A program made the position numbers and the translations under genes. Positions 18,120 to 25,901 of a DNA stretch of 64,000 nucleotides are shown piece after piece. The stretch is from Oceaniglobus indicus (GTDB lineage Bacteria; Pseudomonadota; Alphaproteobacteria; Rhodobacterales; Rhodobacteraceae): the NCBI RefSeq assembly GCF_002751875.1, contig NZ_NMZM01000001.1:186001-250000 (forward strand), given 5' to 3'. Within the stretch, counting starts at the first letter, position 1. Every line of letters begins with the position of its first letter. The notes beneath the pieces are model-generated. The model was not told the origin of the DNA. It was given only the letters and a program-made list of their open reading frames with translations, and did no database searches.

Positions 18120-18721
18120 GCCGCGACCCTCCGGTCATGTTCGGCCCGGGTCAGGTGATAGCGTGGCGAGATGAACTCCTCGGCGCGCGTGATCCAGCCA
18201 CCCTTGCCGCCATCGCGCCGGCGGGCGTATTTGCGCGACGCCGGCCGCCCATCGGCCAGTGCATAGTAGTAATTGCGCCGGGCGATGCCATAGGCGTCGG
18301 CCAGGTGGGCCGGTGCGGCCGCATTGGCCAGTGCCGCCGCCGCCGCCGTCTGGGGGCCGATGATCCCGTCCACCGCCACGCCTTGTCCCATGTCGGTCAG
18401 CAGGCGTTGCAGAATCCGCACCGCGTTGGCGCCGGCGTTGACATACATGTCGAACACGCTGGGCTGGAGCGTTTCGGGCAGATCCGAAATTCGCGGCCGG
18501 TCGAAGTAATGTTCAAGGAAGATCGCCCGCGCGTCGCCCCGGCTCAGCGCCCTGACATCCGCCACATCGATGTCGCCGTCGCCGTCGATATCACGGCGCA
18601 ACCGGCGCAGCGTGCCGATCGTGACCCCGTGATTGGTCGCACCGCCCGGATCGTCGGGGTCGTTCACGAAACCGCCCTCGCGGGCGATTATCTGGTCTGC
18701 GATGGTCTGAACCGAAATCAT
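18110..18721 (-). CDS. GH108 endolysin (N-acetylmuramidase), GTA-release type
   Basis: A 203-aa peptidoglycan hydrolase. The GH108 signature AREGGFVNDPDDPGGATN (residues 13-30) contains the catalytic Glu15 and is followed by HGVTIGTLRR. A canonical 12-residue EF-hand/dockerin-like Ca-binding loop is seen at 44-55 (DIDGDGDIDVAD). The C-terminal half has the peptidoglycan-binding-3 pattern VDGIIGPQTAAA. There is no signal peptide, in line with holin-dependent export. The ATG at 18721 is preceded by AGGAAAGG. In R. capsulatus the GTA is released by an endolysin-holin pair of this kind encoded away from the capsid cluster; here the pair lies between ccmE and ccmF. Confidence 0.85.
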   Translation of the reverse strand: MISVQTIADQIIAREGGFVNDPDDPGGATNHGVTIGTLRRLRRDIDGDGDIDVADVRALSRGDARAIFLEHYFDRPRISDLPETLQPSVFDMYVNAGANAVRILQRLLTDMGQGVAVDGIIGPQTAAAAALANAAAPAHLADAYGIARRNYYYALADGRPASRKYARRRDGGKGGWITRAEEFISPRYHLTRAEHDRRVAAWD

Positions 18722-18772
18722 CTGTGCGCCTTTCCTGCCCAAGTCGTCGGACGGAAAGATGCGCGTCAGAGG

Positions 18773-19231
18773 TTAAGAGGGCGGAACCTGATCGTCCGGC
18801 GCGACATAAGTGCCCTGTTCCTTCAGCGCGTCCACGACCTCTTTGGGCATATAGCTTTCGTCATGCTTGGCCAGGATCTCGGACGCCTCGAACACCCCGC
18901 CCACGTAGCGGCCGGTGCCCACCATACCCTGCCCCTCGGCGAACAGGTCGGGCAGAACCCCGGTATAGGCGACGCGAACGCTGGCCGCCCCGTCGGTCAC
19001 GGCAAAGGTCACCGTTTCGCCCTGACCGCGCGTCAGCGTGCCATCCTCGACCAGACCGCCGATGCGAAACACCTCGCCCGGGGCTGGCGGATCGGCCATC
19101 ACCTGGGCGGGCGCGCGGAAGAAGGCGATCCCGTCACGCATCGCATAGCCGATCAGCGCCGTGGACAGCGTCAGCGTCACCGCGGCAAGGGCGATGATCT
19201 GGATCCGGCGTTTCTTTTTCAGCCCCCTCAT
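18773..19231 (-). CDS. ccmE: Heme chaperone CcmE
   Basis: Membrane-tethered periplasmic OB-fold protein that binds heme covalently and passes it to CcmF. The 152-aa product has a basic start (MRGLKKKRR), an uncleaved anchor at about 10-30, and the heme-binding motif AKHDESYMP with His123 and Tyr127. It ends 51 bp before the endolysin gene on the same strand, so readthrough from ccmE into the lysis cassette is possible. Confidence 0.95.
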   Translation of the reverse strand: MRGLKKKRRIQIIALAAVTLTLSTALIGYAMRDGIAFFRAPAQVMADPPAPGEVFRIGGLVEDGTLTRGQGETVTFAVTDGAASVRVAYTGVLPDLFAEGQGMVGTGRYVGGVFEASEILAKHDESYMPKEVVDALKEQGTYVAPDDQVPPS

Positions 19232-19291
19232 GGGTCGGGACTCCCTATATCGTGACCTCGAAGACGATCGTGCGCCCTGATACCACGGACA

Positions 19292-20104
19292 TCATGCCGG
19301 GCGAAAGGTGACGGAACGGCGCAGGAACTGCGTCGCACGGGCCGAGACGCGAACCGGATCACCGGTCGTCAGAAACGCCGGCGCGCGCCCTGCCCCGATG
19401 CGTCCGGGATGACGCGTCAGGTAATCGGCCAGGCTTTCGGCCACCAGATCGGCCTGCGAATAGACCTGCACGTCGGGCCCCAGGGCACGGGCGAACGCAT
19501 CGGCCATCAGCGGATAATGGGTGCATCCCAGGATCGCGGCCTCGGGGAACGGCATCTTGCGTTTCAGCGCCTCGACATGGCTTTGCACCAGCGCTTCGGC
19601 CAGGATCATGTCGCCGTCCTCGATGGCATCGACAAGGCCGCCGCAAGCCTGGGCCTCGACATCCACACCGATGGCGCGAAAGGCCAGCTCGCGCTGGAAC
19701 GCGCGGCTGCGCACCGTGGCGGGGGTTGCGAACAGGGCGACGTTCTTCACTGCCACTTCGCGCGGCGGTGAATTGTCGCCCCACCTGCGTTCGGTCAGCG
19801 CCTCGATCAATGGCACGAACACGCCCAGCACGCGCTTGCCCTCGGGCAGCCACCCCTCCTGCATCCGCCGCAAGGCCGCCGCGCTGGCGGTGTTGCAGGC
19901 GAGAATCACGAGGTCACAGTCATTGTCGAACAAGGTCTGGGTCGCGGCACAGGTCAGATCATACACATCGTCGGGATCGCGCACACCGTAAGGCGCATGG
20001 GCGTTGTCCCCGAGGTACACGAACGGGATATCGGGAAGGCGGCGCGCCACCGCATCCAGAACCGTCAGCCCGCCCAGTCCCGAATCGAATATGCCGACCG
20101 CCAT
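19292..20104 (-). CDS. murI: Glutamate racemase
   Basis: Produces D-glutamate for the peptidoglycan peptide stem by a two-base, cofactor-independent reaction. The 270-aa protein begins with [13 protein letters not shown] and [10 protein letters not shown], and has both catalytic cysteines: Cys70 in ACNTAS and Cys194 in GCTHYPL. An AGGAGC ribosome-binding stretch precedes the ATG at 20104. It is divergent from the LysR gene, with a 264-bp spacer that carries inverted repeats. Confidence 0.95.
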   Translation of the reverse strand: MAVGIFDSGLGGLTVLDAVARRLPDIPFVYLGDNAHAPYGVRDPDDVYDLTCAATQTLFDNDCDLVILACNTASAAALRRMQEGWLPEGKRVLGVFVPLIEALTERRWGDNSPPREVAVKNVALFATPATVRSRAFQRELAFRAIGVDVEAQACGGLVDAIEDGDMILAEALVQSHVEALKRKMPFPEAAILGCTHYPLMADAFARALGPDVQVYSQADLVAESLADYLTRHPGRIGAGRAPAFLTTGDPVRVSARATQFLRRSVTFRPA

Positions 20105-20272
20105 GACAGCTCCTGTTATTGTCGCGGATCCAAAGCAACGGCACGCCGGCGTGCCCGCTTCGAGGATCGGAAATAAATCCGCTCGCCCGCAAAGTCCATC
20201 GCGCCTTTTGCATCAGCGGCCCGCGCCTTGCCCGACGCGGTCAACGCGAAACGCGACCGCCGCTTCGCAAAT

Positions 20273-20315
20273 ACGTCATAAGACGTGTTAATGTTTGCAA
20301 TGTTCACCGCGGTGA
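20273..20315. promoter_or_regulatory. Two inverted repeats upstream of the LysR gene
   Basis: ACGTC-ATAA-GACGT (20273-20286) and the 12-bp perfect palindrome TCACCGCGGTGA (20304-20315) lie in the AT-richer murI/lysR spacer, 54-96 bp before the LysR start. Divergent spacers next to LysR genes often hold autoregulatory operators. Which protein binds here is unknown. Confidence 0.4.
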
Positions 20316-20368
20316 CGCACACAGTGATGATCGTCGACAAAACCGCTTCTAACTATGGACCTGTCATC

Positions 20369-21277
20369 ATGGATTGGGACAAGCTCAGGATATTTCACGC
20401 GGTCGCCGACGCGGGCAGTCTGACCCACGCGGGGAATACGCTGCACCTTTCTCAATCAGCGGTTTCGCGCCAGATTCGCGCGCTGGAAGAGATGCTGAAC
20501 GCAACGCTGTTCCATCGTCACGCGCGCGGCCTGATGCTGACCGAACAGGGCGAACTGCTGCACGACGCGACACGCGTGATGGCGCGACGGCTTGACGCCG
20601 CGGCCGCACGGATCCGCGACAGCGAGGAGGAGGTCTTCGGCGAGCTGCGTGTCACCACCACGACCGGTTTCGGCTGCCTGTTCCTTGCACCACGCCTGCC
20701 CGCGCTTTATGCCAAGTATCCGGGCCTGAAGATCGACCTGATCCTGGACGAACGGGTGCTGGATCTGCCGATGCGCGAAGCCGACCTGGCGATCCGGATG
20801 AAGGAACCCAGTCAGGCCGACCTGATCCGCAAGCGGCTGATGACGGTGCGCATGCGCCTTTACGCCTCGCCCGAATACCTGAAGAAAAACGGCACCCCGG
20901 AACGCATGTCCGACATGTCGTCGCATCGTCTGATCTGTCAGAACGCGATGTCGCCACAAGTCAGCGCCGGCGCGATCCTGATCCAGGAATTGCTCAGCTA
21001 TGAACTGCCGTCCCTGCTGACGATCAACAACTATTTCGGAGTGCTGCAGGCGGTGCTCAGCAACCTCGGGATCGGCGTGCTGCCGGATTACCTGGTCGAT
21101 GACTTTCCACAGTTGGTGCGCGTCCTGCCCGATACGGAATCGTCCGATGTGCCGGTGTTCCTGGCCTATCCGGAAGAATTGCGTCAGACCAAGCGTGTGC
21201 AGGCCTTCCGCGATTTCGTGGTCAGCGAACTGGCGACGCACCGCCAGCGCCTGCGCGACAGCGGTCACGACATCTGA
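20369..21277 (+). CDS. LysR-family transcriptional regulator
   Basis: A 302-aa regulator. The N-terminal winged helix is complete (MDWDKLRIFHAVADAGSLTH, LSQSAVSRQIRALEEML at about 22-48) and is followed by the substrate-binding domain (about 90-300). The ATG at 20369 is chosen because it gives the standard LysR start; the frame is open for 28 more codons upstream, but that part covers the inverted repeats. The gene is divergent from murI, but nothing in the sequence names the inducer or target genes. A short spacer with an sRNA-like element follows. Confidence 0.88.
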   Translation: MDWDKLRIFHAVADAGSLTHAGNTLHLSQSAVSRQIRALEEMLNATLFHRHARGLMLTEQGELLHDATRVMARRLDAAAARIRDSEEEVFGELRVTTTTGFGCLFLAPRLPALYAKYPGLKIDLILDERVLDLPMREADLAIRMKEPSQADLIRKRLMTVRMRLYASPEYLKKNGTPERMSDMSSHRLICQNAMSPQVSAGAILIQELLSYELPSLLTINNYFGVLQAVLSNLGIGVLPDYLVDDFPQLVRVLPDTESSDVPVFLAYPEELRQTKRVQAFRDFVVSELATHRQRLRDSGHDI

Positions 21278-21345
21278 GGCCGCCGCGACGCCCGAGTCAT
21301 GCAAGCGGTGCATGACAGGGTTGCGATTGGACGACGGAATTCTTC

Positions 21346-21374
21346 TTGAAACGTGCCCATGACAGGCCTAGGTC
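21346..21374 (+). promoter_or_regulatory. Putative promoter of the sRNA candidate
   Basis: TTGAAA (21346-21351), a 17-bp spacer, and TAGGTC (21369-21374). The -35 is good for sigma70 or RpoH-type factors; the -10 is imperfect. Transcription would begin near 21381, exactly at the first base of the predicted 5' hairpin. Confidence 0.4.
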
Positions 21375-21380
21375 ACTGAT

Positions 21381-21458
21381 CAGAAGCGGCGCCGCACCGC
21401 GGCGACACTTCTACCTCCCTGTTGGACTTGGCCGAGCTTTGTGCTCGGCCTTTTTTTT
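21381..21458 (+). ncRNA. Candidate small RNA with two hairpins and an exposed CCUCCC
   Basis: No coding frame occupies this stretch. The predicted RNA of about 78 nt has a 5' hairpin with outer stem AGAAG/CTTCT (21382-21386 with 21408-21412) and inner stem CGCCGC-ACC-GCGGCG (21390-21404). It then has an unpaired region with ACCUCCCUGUUGGACUU, and the 3' terminator hairpin at 21430-21458. An exposed CCUCCC could pair with Shine-Dalgarno sequences, recalling the CcsR/'cuckoo' sRNAs of alphaproteobacteria, although in those the motif lies in a loop. hfq is present in the window at 44.2 kb. Assignment is from structure only. Confidence 0.55.
21430..21458 (+). terminator. Strong intrinsic terminator
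   Basis: Perfect 8-bp stem GGCCGAGC/GCTCGGCC (21430-21437, 21443-21450), 5-nt loop, and eight T residues. It lies 153 bp after the LysR stop and ends the candidate sRNA. Confidence 0.92.
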
Positions 21459-21618
21459 GGCTTCATGACATCGTTTGATGTCTTGCCCCTCCGGTCCGCG
21501 ATTGGCGACGAACGGGCCTTTTTTCAGAAATCGACGGTTTCAATGCAACCAAACGGGGGCGCGGTTCATTGTTACGCCAACCGACGCACTTCGCGTCGAC
21601 TGAAACACGGAGGCTCTC
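21459..21618. other. Spacer between the sRNA terminator and the secreted-protein pair
   Basis: The last ~55 bases before the 96-aa gene resemble the leader of the second copy at 21975-22026 (shared CCAACCgACGCACTT, ACGGAG and CTCTCATG blocks), so the duplication includes the leader. No clear promoter was seen. Confidence 0.5.
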
Positions 21619-21909
21619 ATGAGCAAGACATTCAAATTCGCCGCCCCGCTCGCCGCCCTGACGCTGATGTCGTCGGTCGCCATCGCGCAGACCAACGACG
21701 ACCCCGCCGGCCAGAGCAGCATCCAGTCGGGCGAAGGCACCGTCATCGACGGCACCATCCCGCTGGGCACCGACATCAACGACGATCCCGAAGGTGAAAG
21801 CAGCACGGGCGAAACCGGTCTGGCCGCAACCTCCGATACGCCGGAAAACGACGACCCGGTCGGACGCAGCAGCACCGAGGATGACGACGAAGAAGAGAGC
21901 GCCCAGTAA
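21619..21909 (+). CDS. Secreted acidic repeat protein, short paralogue
   Basis: A 96-aa protein with a clear signal peptide (about 1-23, ending AIA before QTND). The mature part is very acidic and built on three repeats of DDPxGxSS ([24 protein letters not shown] at about residues 27, 55 and 78), ending in an Asp/Glu run. It is nearly identical over its first 87 residues to the next gene and lacks that gene's C-terminal domain. It has its own ribosome binding site (CGGAGG). It is unrecognised as a family; it is probably periplasmic or extracellular. Translation seems real because the silent differences from its paralogue fall at third positions. Confidence 0.7.
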   Translation: MSKTFKFAAPLAALTLMSSVAIAQTNDDPAGQSSIQSGEGTVIDGTIPLGTDINDDPEGESSTGETGLAATSDTPENDDPVGRSSTEDDDEEESAQ

Positions 21910-22026
21910 GGCGGAATGATTTCGTTGGCGGCGCAAAAAATTCAGGTTTTTTGCAACCTTATGGCCAGCCAACACGTTGCTATCCCAACCAACGCACTTT
22001 GCACTGCATCATATACGGAGACTCTC

Positions 22027-22626
22027 ATGAACAAGACATTCAAATTCGCCGCCCCCCTTGCCGCCCTGACGCTGATGTCGTCGGTCGCGCTTGCACAGAC
22101 CAACGACGATCCGGCCGGTCAAGGCAGCATCCAGTCGGGTGAAGGCACGGTCATCGACGGCACGACACCGCTGGGCACCGACATCAACAAGGATCCCGAA
22201 GGCCAGGGCAGCACGGGTGAAACGGGTCTGGCTGCAACCTCCGAAACGCCGGAAAACGATGACCCGGTCGGACGCAGCAGCACCGAGGACGAGGAATCGA
22301 CCGCAACCGGCACCACGGCCGCCAGCGGCAATGTGACGACGACCGCCACGGCAAACATCGCCGGCCCGGTCGGCGCCGAAGATGTTCAGGCCGGCACGGT
22401 CGTGATGTCGTCGAACGGCGATATCCTTGGCAAGGTGGTGTCGACCGTTGACACGACTAGCGGCACCAACCTGATCATCCAGGTGGAAGGTACCGAAGGC
22501 GACATGCCGGAAAAGAACGTGACGCTTCCGATGTCCGACTTCATGAACACTACTGACGGGAACTTCTCGGTCAACACGACCACGGATGAGTTCATGATGC
22601 TGGTCGACGACCAGAATCCGGGCTGA
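22027..22626 (+). CDS. Secreted acidic repeat protein with C-terminal PRC-barrel-like domain
   Basis: A 199-aa paralogue of the preceding gene. Signal peptide about 1-23 (ALA/QTND); the same DDPxGxSS-type repeats to residue 87; a Thr/Ala-rich linker (about 88-112); then a C-terminal domain (about 113-195) with [14 protein letters not shown] and LPMSDF segments that look like a PRC-barrel fold. The ATG at 22027 follows CGGAGA, and the leader resembles that of the first copy. A terminator follows at once. PRC-barrel periplasmic proteins are common in Rhodobacteraceae, but their ligands are mostly unknown. Confidence 0.75.
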   Translation: MNKTFKFAAPLAALTLMSSVALAQTNDDPAGQGSIQSGEGTVIDGTTPLGTDINKDPEGQGSTGETGLAATSETPENDDPVGRSSTEDEESTATGTTAASGNVTTTATANIAGPVGAEDVQAGTVVMSSNGDILGKVVSTVDTTSGTNLIIQVEGTEGDMPEKNVTLPMSDFMNTTDGNFSVNTTTDEFMMLVDDQNPG

Positions 22627-22648
22627 TCTCCACCGATACCGATTTTTT

Positions 22649-22676
22649 GGGGCGCCCTTTGCGGGGCGCCCTTTTT
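22649..22676 (+). terminator. Intrinsic terminator after the secreted-protein pair
   Basis: GGGGCGCCC - TTTGC - GGGGCGCCC followed by TTTTT. An eight- to nine-base G/C stem with a U-run; it lies 22 bp after the stop codon. Confidence 0.88.
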
Positions 22677-22739
22677 CATGTGCCTCTTTCCGTTCGCCGG
22701 CGTGTTGGTTATGAGATGGCCAGCTTGCGGAGACCGATT

Positions 22740-24911
22740 ATGCCAGAGCCGAAAATCACCGAAGACCTGATCGCCGCCCACGGGCTCAAGCCCGACGAAT
22801 ATGCGCGGCTTCTCGACATCATCGGTCGCGAACCGACATTTACCGAGCTGGGCATCTTCTCGGCCATGTGGAACGAACATTGTTCCTACAAGTCCTCGAA
22901 GAAATGGTTGCGCACCCTGCCCACCACCGGACCCCAGGTCATCTGTGGCCCCGGCGAAAACGCCGGCGTCGTCGATATCGGCGACAACCAGGCCGTCGTC
23001 TTCAAGATGGAAAGCCACAACCATCCCTCGTATATCGAACCCTACCAAGGTGCCGCGACGGGCGTCGGTGGCATCCTGCGCGACGTGTTCACCATGGGCG
23101 CGCGCCCGGTTGCAGCGATGAACGCCCTGTCGTTCGGCCTGCCCTCACACCCGAGAACCCGACAGCTTGTCAGCGGTGTGGTGGCGGGCGTCGGCGGTTA
23201 CGGCAACTGCTTCGGCGTGCCCTGCGTGGGGGGCGAAGTGCGCTTTGACGCTTCCTACAACGGCAACTGCCTGGTCAACGCCTTCGCCGCGGGCCTCGCC
23301 GATGCCGATGCGATCTTCTATTCCGCCGCCTCGGGCGTCGGCATGCCCGTGGTCTATCTCGGGGCCCGAACGGGACGCGACGGCGTCGGCGGTGCGACCA
23401 TGGCCAGCGCCGAGTTCGACGACACCATCGAGGACAAGCGCCCGACCGTCCAGGTGGGCGATCCCTTCACCGAAAAACGCCTGATGGAAGCCACGCTCGA
23501 GCTTATGGCGACCGGCGCGGTCATTTCGATCCAGGACATGGGCGCGGCCGGCCTGACCTGTTCGGCCGTCGAAATGGGCGACAAGGGCGGTCTGGGCGTG
23601 CGGCTGGATCTCGAAAAGGTGCCGGTGCGCGAAACCGACATGACCGCCTATGAAATGATGCTGTCGGAATCCCAGGAACGGATGCTGATGGTCCTGCGCC
23701 CCGAGAAAGAGGCCGAAGCCAAGGCCGTCTTCGACAAATGGGACCTGGATTTTGCCATCGTTGGCGAAACCATCGCCGAAGACCGCTTCCTGGTTCTGCT
23801 GAACGGCGAGGTGAAGGCCGATCTGCCATTGCGCGCGCTGTCCGGCAACGCCCCGGAATACGACCGCCCCTGGGTGGCGACCCCTCCGGCGGACCCGTTC
23901 GAGGAAACCCTCGACATCGATCCGATGGAAGGGCTGCGCACATTGCTCACCTCGCCCAATTACGCCGCCAAGCAGTGGGTCTATGAACAATACGACACCC
24001 AGGTGATGGCCGACACCGTGCGCACGCCGGGCCTGAACGCGGGGGTGATCCGGGTTCATGGCACCGACAAGATGCTGGCGTTCACCTCCGACGTGACGCC
24101 GCGCTATGTCATGGCGAACCCGGTCGAGGGCGGCAAACAGGCGGTGGCCGAGGCTTATCGCAACCTGATCTGCGTCGGCGCGCGCCCCCTTGCAACCACG
24201 GACAACCTGAACTTCGGCAACCCCGAAAAGCCGGAAATCATGGGCCAGCTTGTGGGCGCCATCGAAGGGATCGGCGCCGCCTGCACCGCGCTTGGCATGC
24301 CGATCGTCTCGGGCAACGTGTCGCTGTACAACGAAACCGACGGCACGGGCATCCTGCCGACCCCGACCATCGGCGCCGTCGGCCTGATCGACCAGCCCGA
24401 CGACCTGATCGCGGGCCACCCGGCCAATGGCGATTATGCCTTGGTGATCGGCACCACCCTGGGCCACCTCGGTCAATCCGCCTTGCTGGCCGAGGCGTTC
24501 GGCCGCGCCGAAGGCGACGCGCCGCCGGTCGACCTGGCCGCCGAAGCCGCCGCCGGTCAATTCATCCTCGACAACCGCACCCTGTTTTCGGCGGTGACGG
24601 ACCTGTCCGACGGCGGATTGGCCCTTGCGGCGTTCGAACTGGCCGAAGCGGCCGGGGTCGGCGTCACCCTCGACAGCGCCGACATCGCCCAGCTGTTCGG
24701 CGAGGATCAGGCGCGCTATCTTGTCGCATGTTCGTTCGACGCTTCCGAAGCGCTGCTGCTTGCCGCGGCGCAAGCGGGCGTGCCGGTTCAGACCGTGGGC
24801 CGCTTCGGGGGCGACGCGGTGACGCTGGGGGCCACATCCTATCCTCTCGAGACGCTTTCCAGCCTCTATCGCTCGGCCTTCGAAGCGGCACTCACCGGGG
24901 CTTCTTACTGA
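22740..24911 (+). CDS. purL: Phosphoribosylformylglycinamidine synthase subunit PurL (small type)
   Basis: ATP-dependent conversion of FGAR to FGAM with ammonia from PurQ, and PurS as the third subunit. The 723-aa length is that of the three-subunit type. Landmarks are [36 protein letters not shown], the FDASYNGN and [13 protein letters not shown] blocks, and [10 protein letters not shown] in the second half. The ATG at 22740 follows GGAGA; two earlier in-frame ATGs are less well placed. The last codons (Ser-Tyr-stop) come from a dispersed repeat that begins at 24902. Confidence 0.95.
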   Translation: MPEPKITEDLIAAHGLKPDEYARLLDIIGREPTFTELGIFSAMWNEHCSYKSSKKWLRTLPTTGPQVICGPGENAGVVDIGDNQAVVFKMESHNHPSYIEPYQGAATGVGGILRDVFTMGARPVAAMNALSFGLPSHPRTRQLVSGVVAGVGGYGNCFGVPCVGGEVRFDASYNGNCLVNAFAAGLADADAIFYSAASGVGMPVVYLGARTGRDGVGGATMASAEFDDTIEDKRPTVQVGDPFTEKRLMEATLELMATGAVISIQDMGAAGLTCSAVEMGDKGGLGVRLDLEKVPVRETDMTAYEMMLSESQERMLMVLRPEKEAEAKAVFDKWDLDFAIVGETIAEDRFLVLLNGEVKADLPLRALSGNAPEYDRPWVATPPADPFEETLDIDPMEGLRTLLTSPNYAAKQWVYEQYDTQVMADTVRTPGLNAGVIRVHGTDKMLAFTSDVTPRYVMANPVEGGKQAVAEAYRNLICVGARPLATTDNLNFGNPEKPEIMGQLVGAIEGIGAACTALGMPIVSGNVSLYNETDGTGILPTPTIGAVGLIDQPDDLIAGHPANGDYALVIGTTLGHLGQSALLAEAFGRAEGDAPPVDLAAEAAAGQFILDNRTLFSAVTDLSDGGLALAAFELAEAAGVGVTLDSADIAQLFGEDQARYLVACSFDASEALLLAAAQAGVPVQTVGRFGGDAVTLGATSYPLETLSSLYRSAFEAALTGASY

Positions 24912-24937
24912 CGAAAATACTCCCGCCGGAGGCATCC
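24902..24937 (+). repeat. Dispersed 3'-end repeat, copy 2 (type B), overlapping the purL stop
   Basis: TTCTTACTGACGAAAATACT followed by CCCGCCGGAGGC; 31 of 32 bases match the minus-strand copy at 42819-42850. The repeat encodes the last residues and the TGA of purL. The flank ATCC is shared with the copy at 42865. Confidence 0.8.
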
Positions 24938-25016
24938 GCGCCTTCCCCGCGCGCCCCCGGATCTTGAAGCGTCCCCGCACCTCGCTTAGGTTGCGACCAG
25001 CAGACAAGGAAATGAC

Positions 25017-25259
25017 ATGCCCATACAGGCCAGCGAAATCGAGGCACTGATCCGCGAAAGCTTCCCGGACGCGCAGATCACGGTCCAGGGTGACGACGGC
25101 GCGCATTTCGCCGCCCTCGTTGTCGATGCCTCGTTCAAGGGAATGAACCGCGTTCAGCAGCAGCGCGCCGTGTTCGCCGCCCTCAAGGGCAAGATGGACG
25201 GCTCCAACGGCGAGCTGCACGCGCTGGCGCTGACGACGCGGGCGCCCGATTCCGCGTGA
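25017..25259 (+). CDS. BolA family protein
   Basis: An 80-aa BolA-like protein. BolA partners monothiol glutaredoxins, sharing a 2Fe-2S cluster for iron sensing and cluster trafficking. Family features: short N-terminal helix (IEALIRESFPDAQI), GAHFAALVVDASFKGMNRVQQQRAV with the conserved His in the cluster-binding loop and FKGxxRVxQHR-type helix, and a C-terminal LHALALTT strand. The predicted partner grxD is two genes downstream. It overlaps the next small gene by 4 bp (GTGA). Confidence 0.92.
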   Translation: MPIQASEIEALIRESFPDAQITVQGDDGAHFAALVVDASFKGMNRVQQQRAVFAALKGKMDGSNGELHALALTTRAPDSA

Positions 25260-25405
25260 CCCTTCTTGCCAACCTGTTCACCGAAGGCTGGCCGATGCTT
25301 CTTGCATTCGGCCTCGTTTTTCTCATCACCTACGGCGCCGTTCGTCCCTATCTGAAAAAAGACAACGTGCGTCTGACACCGAAGAAGGATGCGACCGATG
25401 ACTGA
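25256..25405 (+). CDS. Small single-pass membrane protein between bolA and grxD, 49 aa
   Basis: Starts at GTG 25256, overlapping the bolA stop (GTGA), and ends at 25405, overlapping the grxD start by 8 bp. The product has one transmembrane helix (about residues 12-28, [17 protein letters not shown]), then a basic tail ([13 protein letters not shown]). The double overlap makes a translated, coupled gene very likely. No family is recognised. Its place between two Fe-S partners suggests a membrane anchor or regulator for the BolA-GrxD pair; that is inference. Confidence 0.7.
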   Translation: MTLLANLFTEGWPMLLAFGLVFLITYGAVRPYLKKDNVRLTPKKDATDD

Positions 25406-25760
25406 CGCACAGACCCAGATCAAGACGACCGTCGACGCCAACGATGTCGTGCTGTTCATGAAGGGCACCAAGACGATGCCGCAATGCGGATTTTCCAGCC
25501 GCGTGGCCGGTGTCCTGAACTTCATGGGCGTCGAATATACCGATGTGAACGTGCTGGCCGACGAAGGCGTGCGCCAGGGGATCAAGGATTATTCCGACTG
25601 GCCCACCATCCCGCAACTCTACGTCAAGGGTGAATTCGTCGGCGGTTGTGACATCATCACCGAAATGACCCTTTCGGGCGAACTCGACACCCTGTTTACC
25701 GAAAAAGGCGTGTCCTTCGACAAGGATGCCGCCGACAAGATCCGCGAAGCCAACGGCTGA
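25398..25760 (+). CDS. grxD: Monothiol glutaredoxin, Grx4 family
   Basis: A 120-aa CGFS-type glutaredoxin carrying a glutathione-ligated 2Fe-2S cluster, alone or with BolA. The cluster/active-site motif PQCGFSSR is at about residues 28-35 after [31 protein letters not shown] forms the glutathione-binding part. The ATG at 25398 gives MTDAQTQIK. It is the last gene of the bolA-microprotein-grxD operon and is followed by a long bidirectional terminator. Confidence 0.95.
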   Translation: MTDAQTQIKTTVDANDVVLFMKGTKTMPQCGFSSRVAGVLNFMGVEYTDVNVLADEGVRQGIKDYSDWPTIPQLYVKGEFVGGCDIITEMTLSGELDTLFTEKGVSFDKDAADKIREANG

Positions 25761-25812
25761 TCCGGGCCGCGCCGGACATTGAAGCGCCCGGCGCCCGCGG
25801 TTTGAAATAGTC

Positions 25813-25847
25813 AAACACCTGTCACGTCTCGCGTGACAGGTGTTTTT
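25813..25847. terminator. Bidirectional terminator between grxD and zapA
   Basis: A perfect 14-bp stem, AAACACCTGTCACG / CGTGACAGGTGTTT, with a 5-nt loop and T-runs on the plus strand. The A-run at the 5' base gives a short U-run on the minus strand as well. It sits between convergent genes. Confidence 0.93.
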
Positions 25848-25901
25848 CCTTTCTCGCGCGCCGCCTTGCCGCCGCCTCCCCAGCCTGTCGTCTGGCGTCG
25901 G

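Noticed and set aside
17321..18721. Remnant of an ordinary prophage
   Set aside because: No integrase, repressor, terminase, capsid, tail or attachment site is near, and codon use is like the host. A GTA-type release cassette explains it better.
20105..20368. Small open frames (about 75 codons) on both strands in the murI/lysR gap
   Set aside because: No ribosome sites, no membrane or domain pattern, and they run through inverted repeats. Treated as regulatory spacer.
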